From positions 1-45,245 of the forward strand of contig CALLBD010000053.1 of assembly GCA_938001915.1 (NCBI GenBank): DNA of 45,245 bases, read 5' to 3'. How positions within the stretch are numbered: the first letter of the stretch is position 1; each line of letters starts with the position of its first letter. The notes under the pieces were generated by a model that saw only the letters and a list, made by a program, of their open reading frames with translations, made no database searches and was not told the origin of the DNA. The DNA comes from an uncultured Caulobacterales bacterium. Its GTDB lineage: Bacteria; Pseudomonadota; Alphaproteobacteria; Caulobacterales; Maricaulaceae. Shown here piece after piece: positions 1-8,752 of the stretch. The position numbers and the translations under genes were made by a program.

Positions 1-2511
1 ACCGGTCATCAAAACTGTTAATCCAGCCCCAATAACTGTGTCCTCTGCGCTCGCAATTACGTCTGAAACCGCAGGCGAGCCGCCAAACTCAACAAAGGTT
101 GGGCCCGTTCCAAATCCATTATTTTCATTGTGATTAAATTGCAGTTGTCCCTGCACTTGCAGAGTTTGAACGCCCTCATCGACATCCAAGATGCCATCAT
201 TGTCATCATCAATATCGATTTCATCGACGACGCCGTCGCCATCTGTGTCGAGACCGAGCGCGTCACGGAAATCAACATCGGCTGTTAGTGGTACGCCGCC
301 GCTGGCATCGCCGTCACTATCAGGTAAGGCCAAGGCGCCTGCCGCAAGGCTTTCATTGACATCATACCCGTCATCAGTGGCTGTGCCATTCTGCGTGTCA
401 AACACATCAAATAGACCATCACCATCCGCGTCAGTCGCAGCGGTAGATAGACCTGTAGCCGTACCTGTTAGGCCAGCTTCAACCGTATCATTCCCGCCTT
501 CATTATCGGAGTCAGTATCGAGGTAATCAGCATCGCCGTCATTATCTGTATCAACAGGGGTAAGGCCATTTGTAACGACATAAGCGGAGTTCAAGCCATT
601 ATTAGACGCAAGTGTCGCGGCATCGTCAGCATTTGGCGCAATGTAGCCAACTGTTGTCTGCGCTTCGATATTATCTGTGATGCCGTCATTATCGGTGTCG
701 ATATCAAGGCGGTCTATGATGCCATCAGAGTCAGTATCTCGACCACCAAGTAATTGTGCGAAGGAAATAACAAAGCCATCAGTCGCCTGCGGTGTTAATA
801 CCTCGCGAACAATACGAAGCGATGTAAAGCTGCCTTCCAAACGGAAAATACCAGAAGCTGAATTTCCATTACTAAATGTAGCAGGATTAACATCGCTAAT
901 AGTATTACCTGAAACCCGGGTATCATCCGTAGCATCAACAATTGAGACATTTACGGGGTTGCCGTCTTGGTCGAAAATCGAGAATGTATGGAAATCTATA
1001 TTTAACCCAGCAAGATGAACAACACCATCAATTCCATCGGGGAACTCTACGGTGAATGACCTTTGATCGCCTGCATTACCTGGTGAAGTGACCATTACAG
1101 GCCCACCGGGGAAAGTTTCTCCTAGAGCGAAATCAGAAAAAGACGCTCCTGATCTGGATGTGGTAGGTGTCGCGTCGAAGACACTTGCACCATTAAAATT
1201 GCTTAGAGTGGAACTTAACGCTGTAAAGGTTGACTGAAGCTCTTCAACCGTATCCAAAATACCATCATTATCATCATCGACGTCAATGTCATCTGTTACA
1301 CCATCGCCATCCGTGTCTATTGCGCCCACATTTAAATCGGCAGGGTCAAACACAACTGTTGCCGTAGCGATATTGGAGTCAAATTCGCCGTCATTTAGGG
1401 TGAACGTAAACGCGCGATTTGTGTTAATCACGGCATCATTATTATCATAGGCAATGGCGCGAATAAGGGCGCTCGCCTCGGCCGTTGTCATAGCTGCGCC
1501 GTCCTGACGCGCGAAGGAATAGACCCCGTTCATTGAGTCGATTGTTGCCGTATAATTGGCGGAATTAAAGAAGAAGCCTTGCGGGAAAGCGCCTGATGTT
1601 GGTTGATATTGGAAAGTCGTGTTTGTGCTACCATCAGAATTTAGCACTAAAATAGATTCCTGATTGGCGACGGCCAAATCACTGACGTCCAGTGTCAAGT
1701 TCACAATCTCTTGGCCGTCTAAATCTTCGCCAATTGCGTCTGCATTAGCCAAGCGCACAGGCGTGCTTGCCGCCGGGTCAAAGAAGACTGCCGTATCTGT
1801 TGTCGCACTATCCACGACATTTAAATCAATCGTGGGCGCTACGGGCCAGTCAAATGTAGCTGTGGCTTGGCTTTGCTCACCATTTTGGTTTTGAACAACA
1901 TAGTCAAACGTGACGAATCGCGTCGTTGGGTTACTTGGTCCTGTGACATTAAATGTTCCATCGGCCAATAATTCTACACCTAAACCAGAAGTCAGTTCGA
2001 CCGGCTCGTCAATCGTTAGAGAGATAAGCTCACTTGGATTAGCGGGATCAATAATCGCTACAAGCTCAGAACCTTCAGCATCATTTTCGAGTAAATCCAC
2101 ATTGATTGTTTCCCCCGAGTGAATTTCAAATGGGCCATCGTCAGAAGCGGCATTCGTGTCAGAGTCGGAGGTGGTCGAAAGCTGTATCAGGCTATAATTT
2201 TTGCCGCCATCATCTATTAAACGCGTGTGAGTATCGCTTTTGTCTATCTCCTCATCCGCCGCATTAAGCGCATTAATTAGATCTTCGGATTGAAGATTCT
2301 CACCTCGGGGGGAGACAGCCACACTTCCCTCAAATAGCGCCGCCATATCATCGGCTACATTTTGAGTATCGAGCACCTCCATAGCGACGTCGACGCCCGT
2401 AACAAATCCCGCAGCATCCAATAGAATACGAGGTTCAAGCGCACGAAGTCCTAATCGGGAGGTGCTGTTCTTAAGTTTGCTTGAGAGCGGCTTTTTATTT
2501 TGGTCGGTCAT
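1..2511 (-). CDS. LEPR-XLL giant repeat protein (surface/secreted adhesin-like), N-terminal part
   Basis: The frame is open for 837 codons from the ATG at 2511 to the window edge, so the gene is 3'-truncated here. A GAAGAG purine run lies just upstream of the ATG. Residues 25-31 read LEPRILL, followed by DAAG, which is the N-terminal LEPR-XLL motif of very large repeat proteins. No Sec signal peptide or membrane helix is visible at the N terminus. Residues about 130-380 contain cadherin/VCBS-like beta segments such as FTLNDGEF. From about residue 400 on, repeated Asp-rich thrombospondin-type-3-like calcium motifs (DTDGDG, DDDNDG) alternate with beta-sandwich-like spacers. The protein is probably exported or surface-displayed. 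Its likely exporter is the linked outer-membrane factor and the divergent adaptor/M50 genes; this is inferred from position. The ligand and total length are unknown. Confidence 0.85.
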   Translation of the reverse strand, partial: MTDQNKKPLSSKLKNSTSRLGLRALEPRILLDAAGFVTGVDVAMEVLDTQNVADDMAALFEGSVAVSPRGENLQSEDLINALNAADEEIDKSDTHTRLIDDGGKNYSLIQLSTTSDSDTNAASDDGPFEIHSGETINVDLLENDAEGSELVAIIDPANPSELISLTIDEPVELTSGLGVELLADGTFNVTGPSNPTTRFVTFDYVVQNQNGEQSQATATFDWPVAPTIDLNVVDSATTDTAVFFDPAASTPVRLANADAIGEDLDGQEIVNLTLDVSDLAVANQESILVLNSDGSTNTTFQYQPTSGAFPQGFFFNSANYTATIDSMNGVYSFARQDGAAMTTAEASALIRAIAYDNNDAVINTNRAFTFTLNDGEFDSNIATATVVFDPADLNVGAIDTDGDGVTDDIDVDDDNDGILDTVEELQSTFTALSSTLSNFNGASVFDATPTTSRSGASFSDFALGETFPGGPVMVTSPGNAGDQRSFTVEFPDGIDGVVHLAGLNIDFHTFSIFDQDGNPVNVSIVDATDDTRVSGNTISDVNPATFSNGNSASGIFRLEGSFTSLRIVREVLTPQATDGFVISFAQLLGGRDTDSDGIIDRLDIDTDNDGITDNIEAQTTVGYIAPNADDAATLASNNGLNSAYVVTNGLTPVDTDNDGDADYLDTDSDNEGGNDTVEAGLTGTATGLSTAATDADGDGLFDVFDTQNGTATDDGYDVNESLAAGALALPDSDGDASGGVPLTADVDFRDALGLDTDGDGVVDEIDIDDDNDGILDVDEGVQTLQVQGQLQFNHNENNGFGTGPTFVEFGGSPAVSDVIASAEDTVIGAGLTVLMTG
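165..1320 (-). repeat. Asp-rich TSP3-like calcium-binding repeats inside the LEPR-XLL gene
   Basis: Degenerate repeats encode D-x-D-x-D-G motifs. The clearest copies lie at about 165-255, 480-560, 660-740 and 1239-1320, with a partial copy near 400-440. Each copy has the pattern D(T/S)DGDG, a short spacer, then D(D/T)DNDG(I)xD. The + strand shows this as recurring catcatt/atcatc strings. Such repeats bind calcium in thrombospondin-like and bacterial adhesin proteins, which suggests folding after export into calcium-rich seawater. Confidence 0.7.
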
Positions 2512-2554
2512 GGTTCAACTCTTCAAATTCGATTCGACGATTGTGGATTTAAGC

Positions 2555-2598
2555 CCCACCTGCTCTTCGAGAGGGGATCTGATTGAAGAGCAGGTGGG
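2555..2598 (-). promoter_or_regulatory. 14-bp perfect inverted repeat between outer-membrane factor and LEPR-XLL genes
   Basis: Arms at 2555-2568 and 2585-2598 are exact reverse complements (cccacctgctcttc / gaagagcaggtggg) with a 16-nt loop. The element lies between the stop of the outer-membrane factor gene (2733) and the ATG at 2511. In the transcribed direction the second arm is not followed by a U-tract, so a classic terminator is unlikely. An mRNA-stability or processing hairpin, an attenuator, or an operator for the giant gene would all fit. Confidence 0.5.
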
Positions 2599-2732
2599 TA
2601 GAGGCGGCGCACAAAGTAAGTCGCGCGCCGCGCAAAACATGTTTGCCATTTGATCGAGTTGCGAAACGCGCCAGCTAAGTCCATCACGCGATGGCACTGG
2701 AACTTTCGGAACATGCAAACGGCGAAAGCGGT

Positions 2733-4223
2733 CTAAGTTCCCGGTTTTTTGGACCTTTCTGTCCAAAGAACTCTGAGGTCCTCTGCAATGGTTTTTAGGT
2801 CTTCGCTGCCATCTATTGCGGTCGAGTAGGGATCATATCCCAGCGCCGTATAAATATGAGCCGAGGCCTCAGCCATTTCGGCCATTACCGCATCTCGGCG
2901 CGCTTCAGATAAAATACCATTCATACGTTCACGTACGAGCGTTTGTTTCGACGCAGAGGAGGCGCGCGCCAAAGATTCGACTTGGCCAAGAATATCACCT
3001 TGGACCATAGCGCCGTCACTGGCTGTCATATAGGCCTGCGTTAAGCTCTCATATCGACTACGCGCGACGCCAACTTGCGTCATCACAGCCATAGCCGTCG
3101 CAAGGCCTCTGGCCTTTTCTAATTCATGACGCGCTTTAGCTTTCTTCTCTCTCTTCCCGGTTGCGAATACATTTAGCAAATTCCAACTCGCACGCGCGCC
3201 ATATCCGGCCCAATCGCTGTTGAAGAGAAAGTCATTTGAGGATGAGTCTATACCAACGAACCCTTCAATGGAGGGAAGCGCTTCTAATGTCGCTTTCTTG
3301 ATCTCTTTTTCGCTAATTCTCTGTGTATATATGTTTTCACGAATTTCGGGACGATTGCGAAGCGCTTCGTCAATCATGTCCTCATAACTCATGCTAAGCC
3401 GTGTTGGGCGCGGCATTTCCGCAGGGACTTGTAAACTATATTTCTGGTCTGGTGTTAGTCCCATCAAAGACGCAAGTTCCATTTTGGCCACTTGCATTTC
3501 GCGTGCTAGCCGATTGGCTTGCCCTTGAATGTCATTTAATTCGCGCTGATAGGATAGAGCCGGCATAGGTGCGGTGCGGCGAAGCGCAAATTGCTCCCGC
3601 GATGTTTGGAAGGCGGTTGTTACTTCATTTTCCAAAGCTGAAAGCCTTGTCGTGAGCCTTTCGGCGGATACCGCGCGATAATAGGCGCGATGTACATCTT
3701 CCATAATTTGGATAACGGCTTTTCGGCGGCGCTCTTCTTGAATGAGAGCTTCATTGGCCAATTGCTTTGATCTAATTTTTGAAAGACCAAAGTCGAGAAT
3801 GTTCCAAGTCGCCGTTAAATCTCCAGTATAGACATCACGCTCTGTTGAGGTTGAAGGCTCTAGGGATTCTCGGCCCGATAAAAGCGAAAGGGATCGTGCA
3901 CCCGCTTCATTTGATCGGCCATAATATTGCCCATTTGCGACAACGCGTGGTAACATGTCCCAACGAGATACCTCATAATCGGCATTGGCAAGATCAGCTT
4001 CCATCATAGAAACGCGATGATTCAGATTAAATTTCAAAGCCCGCGCCATTGCCTCATATAAAGAGATGGATTGGGTAATCGGAGCTTGAAGATTTTGGAT
4101 TTCTGCCTTGGCTTCAGCCGTGAATTTTGCAGCCTCAGCGTCAGACACTCGGGGCACGGTTGTAGAGCAGCCCGTCAGTATTACAGCCGCGCCGCATACT
4201 AAACTCATAATTAGTTTTCTCAT
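2733..4223 (-). CDS. TolC-family outer-membrane factor (lipoprotein)
   Basis: This 496-residue protein forms the outer-membrane channel of a tripartite exporter. It starts MRKLIMSLVCGAAVILTGC, a lipoprotein signal with lipobox LTGC. A longer reading begins at 4235, but the ATG at 4223 has GGAG at ideal spacing. The body is two outer-membrane-efflux repeats of long amphipathic helices with beta-barrel strands, including TATWNILDFG and a second SWNLLNVF copy, at the usual TolC length. It is divergent from three adaptor genes at 4465-8712 and is followed by the LEPR-XLL gene in the same orientation, so it is probably the outer-membrane exit duct for that protein. The family is clear; the cargo is inferred. 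Confidence 0.88.
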   Translation of the reverse strand: MRKLIMSLVCGAAVILTGCSTTVPRVSDAEAAKFTAEAKAEIQNLQAPITQSISLYEAMARALKFNLNHRVSMMEADLANADYEVSRWDMLPRVVANGQYYGRSNEAGARSLSLLSGRESLEPSTSTERDVYTGDLTATWNILDFGLSKIRSKQLANEALIQEERRRKAVIQIMEDVHRAYYRAVSAERLTTRLSALENEVTTAFQTSREQFALRRTAPMPALSYQRELNDIQGQANRLAREMQVAKMELASLMGLTPDQKYSLQVPAEMPRPTRLSMSYEDMIDEALRNRPEIRENIYTQRISEKEIKKATLEALPSIEGFVGIDSSSNDFLFNSDWAGYGARASWNLLNVFATGKREKKAKARHELEKARGLATAMAVMTQVGVARSRYESLTQAYMTASDGAMVQGDILGQVESLARASSASKQTLVRERMNGILSEARRDAVMAEMAEASAHIYTALGYDPYSTAIDGSEDLKTIAEDLRVLWTERSKKPGT

Positions 4224-4464
4224 TGAATTCTCCATAATACCATTCCAGGTTGCATTATGGATAAATTTTGAATTATTAGTTAAAAATCCCGCTTAGGTAG
4301 CATTTTGCCACTCGATACGCTGGAAAATTATTAGGGTTATCTTCCCCTGTCTCTTTATGTGGGCCTGAAAATTTTGACTTCAAATAAAACTTTTGATTGT
4401 TTTTAAAGCAAATTTAACGCTTAATATGCAATTATTGATTGTGTAAATTCGAGCAGGTTTAATC
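4224..4464. promoter_or_regulatory. Divergent AT-rich intergenic region
   Basis: This 240-bp gap separates the outer-membrane factor/LEPR-XLL pair (leftward) from the adaptor operon (rightward). It is markedly AT-rich and must hold the promoters for both arms. A TTGACT at 4374-4379 could be a -35 element for the rightward operon, but no convincing -10 element was found at normal spacing. No clear operator palindrome was seen. Confidence 0.4.
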
Positions 4465-5238
4465 ATGTCATCTTTCATTCAAACAGCTATTTCCTCTTTG
4501 GTTTTGGTCACATTTTCGACCTCGAGCTATGCGCTGGAGATTGCAGGAAAATCCCTCGGGGAAGCGAACACATCTGCAGCAGATATGTCTGCTCGCGGCG
4601 TTCTAGTCGCGGGACAATCCGCCGATATCGCCGCAGGTATGACAGGCCGATTGACCTCTGCGCCTTTTAAATCGGGGCAATATGTAAAACGCGGGGCCAT
4701 CCTTGCGGAATTTGACTGCAACCGACAGAGAGCAGAGCTCAAATCAAGGCGCGCTGCCCATGCAACCCAATCCCTGAGACATGATAATCAAGCCGAGCTT
4801 TTAAAAATGGGAGCCGCTGGCGCTCTCGATGTTTCGATTGCTCGCTCAGAGCGCGATCAAATTGCTGCTGAAGTCTCTGCGCTTGAAATAGCGATGAAAG
4901 ACTGCGCAGTTTCAGCGCCTTTTCCTGGGTTTGTTACCGCCAAACATATAGAGGCGCATGAAACCGCCCAAGCGGGCCAGCCTCTCTATTCCCTAGACCG
5001 GGCGGGAACCACAGAGGTTTCCGTTATCGCCCCCTCGGATTGGGCGGGATGGGTGAAAGAAGGCGCAAGGTTCACTTTTAAGGTTGATGAAACGGGTGAT
5101 TCCATCTCTGCGAGAGTTCAGCGCCTATCCGCCGTCGTGGACCCTGTCAGCCAAACCATAGAAATCACCGCTCGCCTAAACGGTAAGCATAAAGGCCGCC
5201 CCGGCATGAGCGGCGTTGCCCTATTTGAGAAAAAATAG
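4465..5238 (+). CDS. Periplasmic adaptor subunit (HlyD/RND MFP family), short secreted form
   Basis: This 257-residue adaptor would bridge inner-membrane components to the outer-membrane factor. Residues 1-23 form a Sec signal peptide ending SSYA. The first lipoyl half (VAGQSADIAAGMTGRLTSAPFKSGQYVKRGAILAEF in outline) leads into a short alpha-hairpin at about residues 90-140. The second lipoyl half (DCAVSAPFPGFV) and a beta-barrel domain follow. It is smaller than typical MFPs (about 350-400), with a short hairpin and little C-terminal domain. The stop at 5238 is 3 nt before the next start, so the genes are co-transcribed. Its partners are probably the two membrane adaptors downstream and the divergent outer-membrane factor. 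Confidence 0.85.
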   Translation: MSSFIQTAISSLVLVTFSTSSYALEIAGKSLGEANTSAADMSARGVLVAGQSADIAAGMTGRLTSAPFKSGQYVKRGAILAEFDCNRQRAELKSRRAAHATQSLRHDNQAELLKMGAAGALDVSIARSERDQIAAEVSALEIAMKDCAVSAPFPGFVTAKHIEAHETAQAGQPLYSLDRAGTTEVSVIAPSDWAGWVKEGARFTFKVDETGDSISARVQRLSAVVDPVSQTIEITARLNGKHKGRPGMSGVALFEKK

Positions 5239-5241
5239 GCC

Positions 5242-6594
5242 ATGGCAAATCCGCTCAAATCAAATATAAAACTCCCGGCAAACGCGAAACGGGCGCGCCC
5301 ATCTATTCTCGAAACGCTCATACGCCTTGAGGGAGAAGCGATTGCAGCCAAAGACTCCCTATCTTTGCAACACTTAGCCGTTAACAAACCGAGAGATTTG
5401 CTAAATTGCGGACATGTTTTTTGGGTCTCACGAGCTGGACGACATATAAAAATATTAGCCGTTACAGGCCAAGAGCAGATGGAACGCCATACACCTTTCG
5501 GGCAATGGCTTACCCATGAGCTGCAAACTCGCGCGCGAAAAGGCGAGCTAAACGCGGCAGCTGAGTGGCAATTTGAGTCCCGCCGTGAGAGCGACGCGAT
5601 CACCTATCCGTTTTCTCATGCACATTTTGCGCCCTTTGCGCCAAATCCGAAAGCGGGCGGATTATTGTTTACATTCTCGGAGCCGCCCTCGCCCACACAT
5701 GGGCCCATAATGGCGCGCTTGGGCGAAATATATGGTCTCGTGCATGCGGCGCGGCGCGGCGCGAAACGCGCGCGTATGACACCCCGTAAACGCCGAATTT
5801 TCTATGGCGCGAGTTTAGCCATGGGCCTAATTGGCCTCATCCCTATCCCCATGACGACATTGGCGCCTGCGGAGGTCGTGGCTGACGCGCCCTTTATATT
5901 ATCAGCGGAATTTGATGGCGTTATCAAAGAAATACTTATTCCCCCCAACGCGCAAGTGAAAGCTGGCGACCCATTGGTTCAACTCGACGACGTTACGCTT
6001 AGAAATGAGCTTATTCTCGCCAATAAAGACTTAAAACTCGCTCAAGTCCGCCGGCGAATGGCAGGGCTACGCGCCTTTGTAGATACAGAGGCCAAACGTG
6101 AGATGGCGGTTGCCGATGCCGAAGCCGAACTCGCGACAGCGCGCCGCGATTACGCACAAGAGCGCCTCAATAAAACAGTCCTGCGTGCCCCGCGAGATGG
6201 CCTCGCATTATTTTCAGATGTGTCTGAGCTGACGGGACGCCCCGTCAGCAACGGTGAAGCCATTCTCAGAATTGCGGACCCCAACCGCGTACTCCTACGC
6301 TTACACGCCCCGCTAACGCATGGCGAAGCCTTGCAGGAGGGTGCACGTGTCCGAATGTTCTTGGACACAGACCCCATCGCGCCCTTGGAAGCCAAGCTAA
6401 CAAGAGCCAGTTACCGCGCCTCCACCACACCAGAAGGCGGTATGGCTTTTGATGCCTATGCAGCCCTTGAAAAAGACGACATCCCACGCATCGGCGCGCG
6501 CGGCGTTGCCAAAATCTATGGTGAGAAAGCGCCGATTGCCTATTTTCTCGCGAGACGCCCTTTGACCTTGGCCCGCCAAATGACAGGCCTCTAA
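5242..6594 (+). CDS. Membrane-anchored HlyD-family adaptor with GAF-like N-terminal domain
   Basis: This 450-residue protein has an unusual layout. Residues about 20-180 form a cytoplasmic region with GAF-like features (ILETLIRLEGEAIAA, FWVSRAGRHIKILAVTG, GGLLFTF). A basic stretch follows (RRGAKRARMTPRKRR), then one transmembrane helix at about 190-210. The periplasmic part has a lipoyl/hairpin/lipoyl adaptor domain (FDGVIKEILIPPNAQVKAGDPL, then VLRAPRDGLALFSD) and a beta-barrel. Ordinary HlyD proteins have no sensory domain on the cytoplasmic side. It sits as the second gene of a three-gene operon, 3 nt from each neighbour. It probably couples a cytoplasmic signal or a cytoplasmic substrate contact to adaptor assembly; that role is inferred. 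Confidence 0.82.
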   Translation: MANPLKSNIKLPANAKRARPSILETLIRLEGEAIAAKDSLSLQHLAVNKPRDLLNCGHVFWVSRAGRHIKILAVTGQEQMERHTPFGQWLTHELQTRARKGELNAAAEWQFESRRESDAITYPFSHAHFAPFAPNPKAGGLLFTFSEPPSPTHGPIMARLGEIYGLVHAARRGAKRARMTPRKRRIFYGASLAMGLIGLIPIPMTTLAPAEVVADAPFILSAEFDGVIKEILIPPNAQVKAGDPLVQLDDVTLRNELILANKDLKLAQVRRRMAGLRAFVDTEAKREMAVADAEAELATARRDYAQERLNKTVLRAPRDGLALFSDVSELTGRPVSNGEAILRIADPNRVLLRLHAPLTHGEALQEGARVRMFLDTDPIAPLEAKLTRASYRASTTPEGGMAFDAYAALEKDDIPRIGARGVAKIYGEKAPIAYFLARRPLTLARQMTGL

Positions 6595-6597
6595 AAC

Positions 6598-8712
6598 ATG
6601 CAAGCTGCGGCGACAGAACCCGCACCAGCCTTGCCTGCTCTCAGACAGGAATTGCGGCTTGAACGCGACCATGTTCTCAATAGATGGTTACTGCACGATC
6701 CTATCCGCGGGCGATTTCACGCGATTGGCGCCCGTGCCTTTAAGGCACTCTCTCGGTGGGTGCCAATTTCCCCAGACGCATTTCTTGCGCAGCTCAATCA
6801 GTCCGATCCGAGCCTAAATTTCACACAGGAAGATTTGCAAGGCCTCACCCAATTTTTGCTCGCTGAAAAATTGGTCGATTTCAAAGGCGGCCAGGACACG
6901 GAACGTCTCGCTACCCATGAGGCCGCCATGCGAAAGCCTTGGCACGAACAACTTATTCATAAATATCTATTCTTCAGAATTCCGCTTTGGAACCCGCAGG
7001 GTTTTTTGAATAAAACAGGGCCTGCTATCTCGGCTTGGTTAAAGCCGTCACTTTTCAAAATCATCGCCTGTATTGGTCTTGTCGGTCTATATTTCGCGGT
7101 AAGGCAATGGGATAGTTTTATCTCCACATTCTTATATTTCTTCACGCCTCAAGGCTTTGTTTTTTACGGTTTAACCCTTGTTGTCCTCAAGATTTTTCAT
7201 GAATTGGGACATGCCTATGCCGCGCGGCATTTCGGCGCCAGAGTACCCGTCATTGGCCTAGCCTTTTTGGTGATGTTCCCCATCCTATACACAGACACAA
7301 CGGATGCCTGGCGCGTTCAAGATAAACGCGCGCGCACCCTAATTAACGGGGCGGGCATAATCGTAGAGCTTTGCATTGCCGCCATTTTTCTTTTTCTCTG
7401 GGCCTTTTTACCCGACGGAATTTTTCGCTCCATCGCCTTTTTCGCCGCAACGACCAGTTGGGTCATGAGCCTCTTTGTCAACCTAAACCCCTGGATGCGT
7501 TTCGACGGATATTATCTAATTAGCGACATATTGGGGGTGGAGAACTTACAAAAACGCGGTTTCGAAGTGGGCCGATGGGTCATGCGAAATATATTATTTG
7601 GTTTGAATGAACCTCTCTCGGAGACTTACCCCCGCAAAGCGATTTTCGGCATGACCGCTTACGCTTGGTCCACTTGGATTTACCGCTTTTTCCTCTTTTT
7701 GGGGATCGCCATTCTCGTGCATCACATCTTCCCAAAAGCGATCGGGATAGTGCTGTTCGTCATAGAGATCGCTATTTTTATCGCCATGCCAATCTGGCGA
7801 GAAACAAAACATTGGTGGAGCCAACGCATGTCTATTTTGTCTCATACTCGCGGCCGCGCAACTCTAGCTGTAACGACCTTAGCTCTTATGGCTTTTGTTC
7901 TGCCTTGGCCCTCTACCGTCAGTGCACCTGCCCTTATTCGTCCCGCCAATGACACACAGCTCTTTCCACCAATCGGCGCTCAAGTTCAAAATATTCACGT
8001 TTCGAATGGCCAGCACGTGCAGGCTGGCGACATACTGGTTACCTTGGAATCTTCAGCTTTAGTGCATGCAAAAAATATAGCGGTGTTAGAGTTAGACATC
8101 GCTCAAGCCAGGTGGACGCAGCGCGCGGCCTCCTTGCAGGACCGGCAACAGGTCGACTTGCTACGGGACGAGTTGGATCAGAAACGAGAGGCCTTGAAGT
8201 CGGTAACGCGAGAACTAGATCGCCTCACCTTACGCGCACCGCATAGGGGTGTGATTTCGGATATGCCAGATAGTCTGCGCATTGGTATGCATGTCCAAAT
8301 CCCGTCGCCCCTGCTGCGGGTATCCGATCCGACTGACGTGGAGCTAATTGCCCTACCCTCCGAACGTCAAGCTGACAGACTTGCGCGCGGGACAGGATTT
8401 GTGTTCATTAGCGATCAAGCGGGCCAAACGAAACGACAGGGCCGCCTCGCGCAGCTCTCGCCCACAGCGGATATTTATGTCACCGAACCCGTTTTAACCG
8501 TATTGGGCGGCGGACCGATTGCCGTGATAGAAGATGATCAGGGCCGCGCGGTTGCAGATATCCCCGTCTTCAAAGTCTCAGGCACGCTGACAGATGAAGT
8601 CTTGCTGCGTGAAGAGCGCGGCGTCGTCAGAATAGAGGCCACGCCTCGCAGCGCCGCCCGTACTGTTTGGAATTCGGCAGCCGGAATTTTATTGCGCGAA
8701 ACAGATTTCTAA
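6598..8712 (+). CDS. PqqD-like / M50 site-2-protease / HlyD adaptor fusion
   Basis: This 704-residue polytopic protein fuses three modules. Residues about 12-100 resemble a PqqD-type winged-helix peptide-recognition domain (LHDPIRGRFHAIG, then EDLQGLTQFLLAEKLV). Residues about 145-440 hold roughly eight membrane helices with an intact M50 zinc site: HELGH at 201-205, and NPWMRFDGY with D303 as the third ligand. After the last helix comes a periplasmic lipoyl/alpha-hairpin/lipoyl adaptor (VQNIHVSNGQHVQAGDILV, then LTLRAPHRGVIS). This matches the COG1994-type peptidase-HlyD proteins. Being third in the adaptor operon and divergent from the LEPR-XLL cargo, it could bind, cleave or thread the cargo's N terminus. 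Protease-active residues are present; the substrate is inferred. Confidence 0.87.
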   Translation: MQAAATEPAPALPALRQELRLERDHVLNRWLLHDPIRGRFHAIGARAFKALSRWVPISPDAFLAQLNQSDPSLNFTQEDLQGLTQFLLAEKLVDFKGGQDTERLATHEAAMRKPWHEQLIHKYLFFRIPLWNPQGFLNKTGPAISAWLKPSLFKIIACIGLVGLYFAVRQWDSFISTFLYFFTPQGFVFYGLTLVVLKIFHELGHAYAARHFGARVPVIGLAFLVMFPILYTDTTDAWRVQDKRARTLINGAGIIVELCIAAIFLFLWAFLPDGIFRSIAFFAATTSWVMSLFVNLNPWMRFDGYYLISDILGVENLQKRGFEVGRWVMRNILFGLNEPLSETYPRKAIFGMTAYAWSTWIYRFFLFLGIAILVHHIFPKAIGIVLFVIEIAIFIAMPIWRETKHWWSQRMSILSHTRGRATLAVTTLALMAFVLPWPSTVSAPALIRPANDTQLFPPIGAQVQNIHVSNGQHVQAGDILVTLESSALVHAKNIAVLELDIAQARWTQRAASLQDRQQVDLLRDELDQKREALKSVTRELDRLTLRAPHRGVISDMPDSLRIGMHVQIPSPLLRVSDPTDVELIALPSERQADRLARGTGFVFISDQAGQTKRQGRLAQLSPTADIYVTEPVLTVLGGGPIAVIEDDQGRAVADIPVFKVSGTLTDEVLLREERGVVRIEATPRSAARTVWNSAAGILLRETDF

Positions 8713-8752
8713 GCTCGCTACGGACTTGGTGTTTTATCAAAATCTATTGGCC

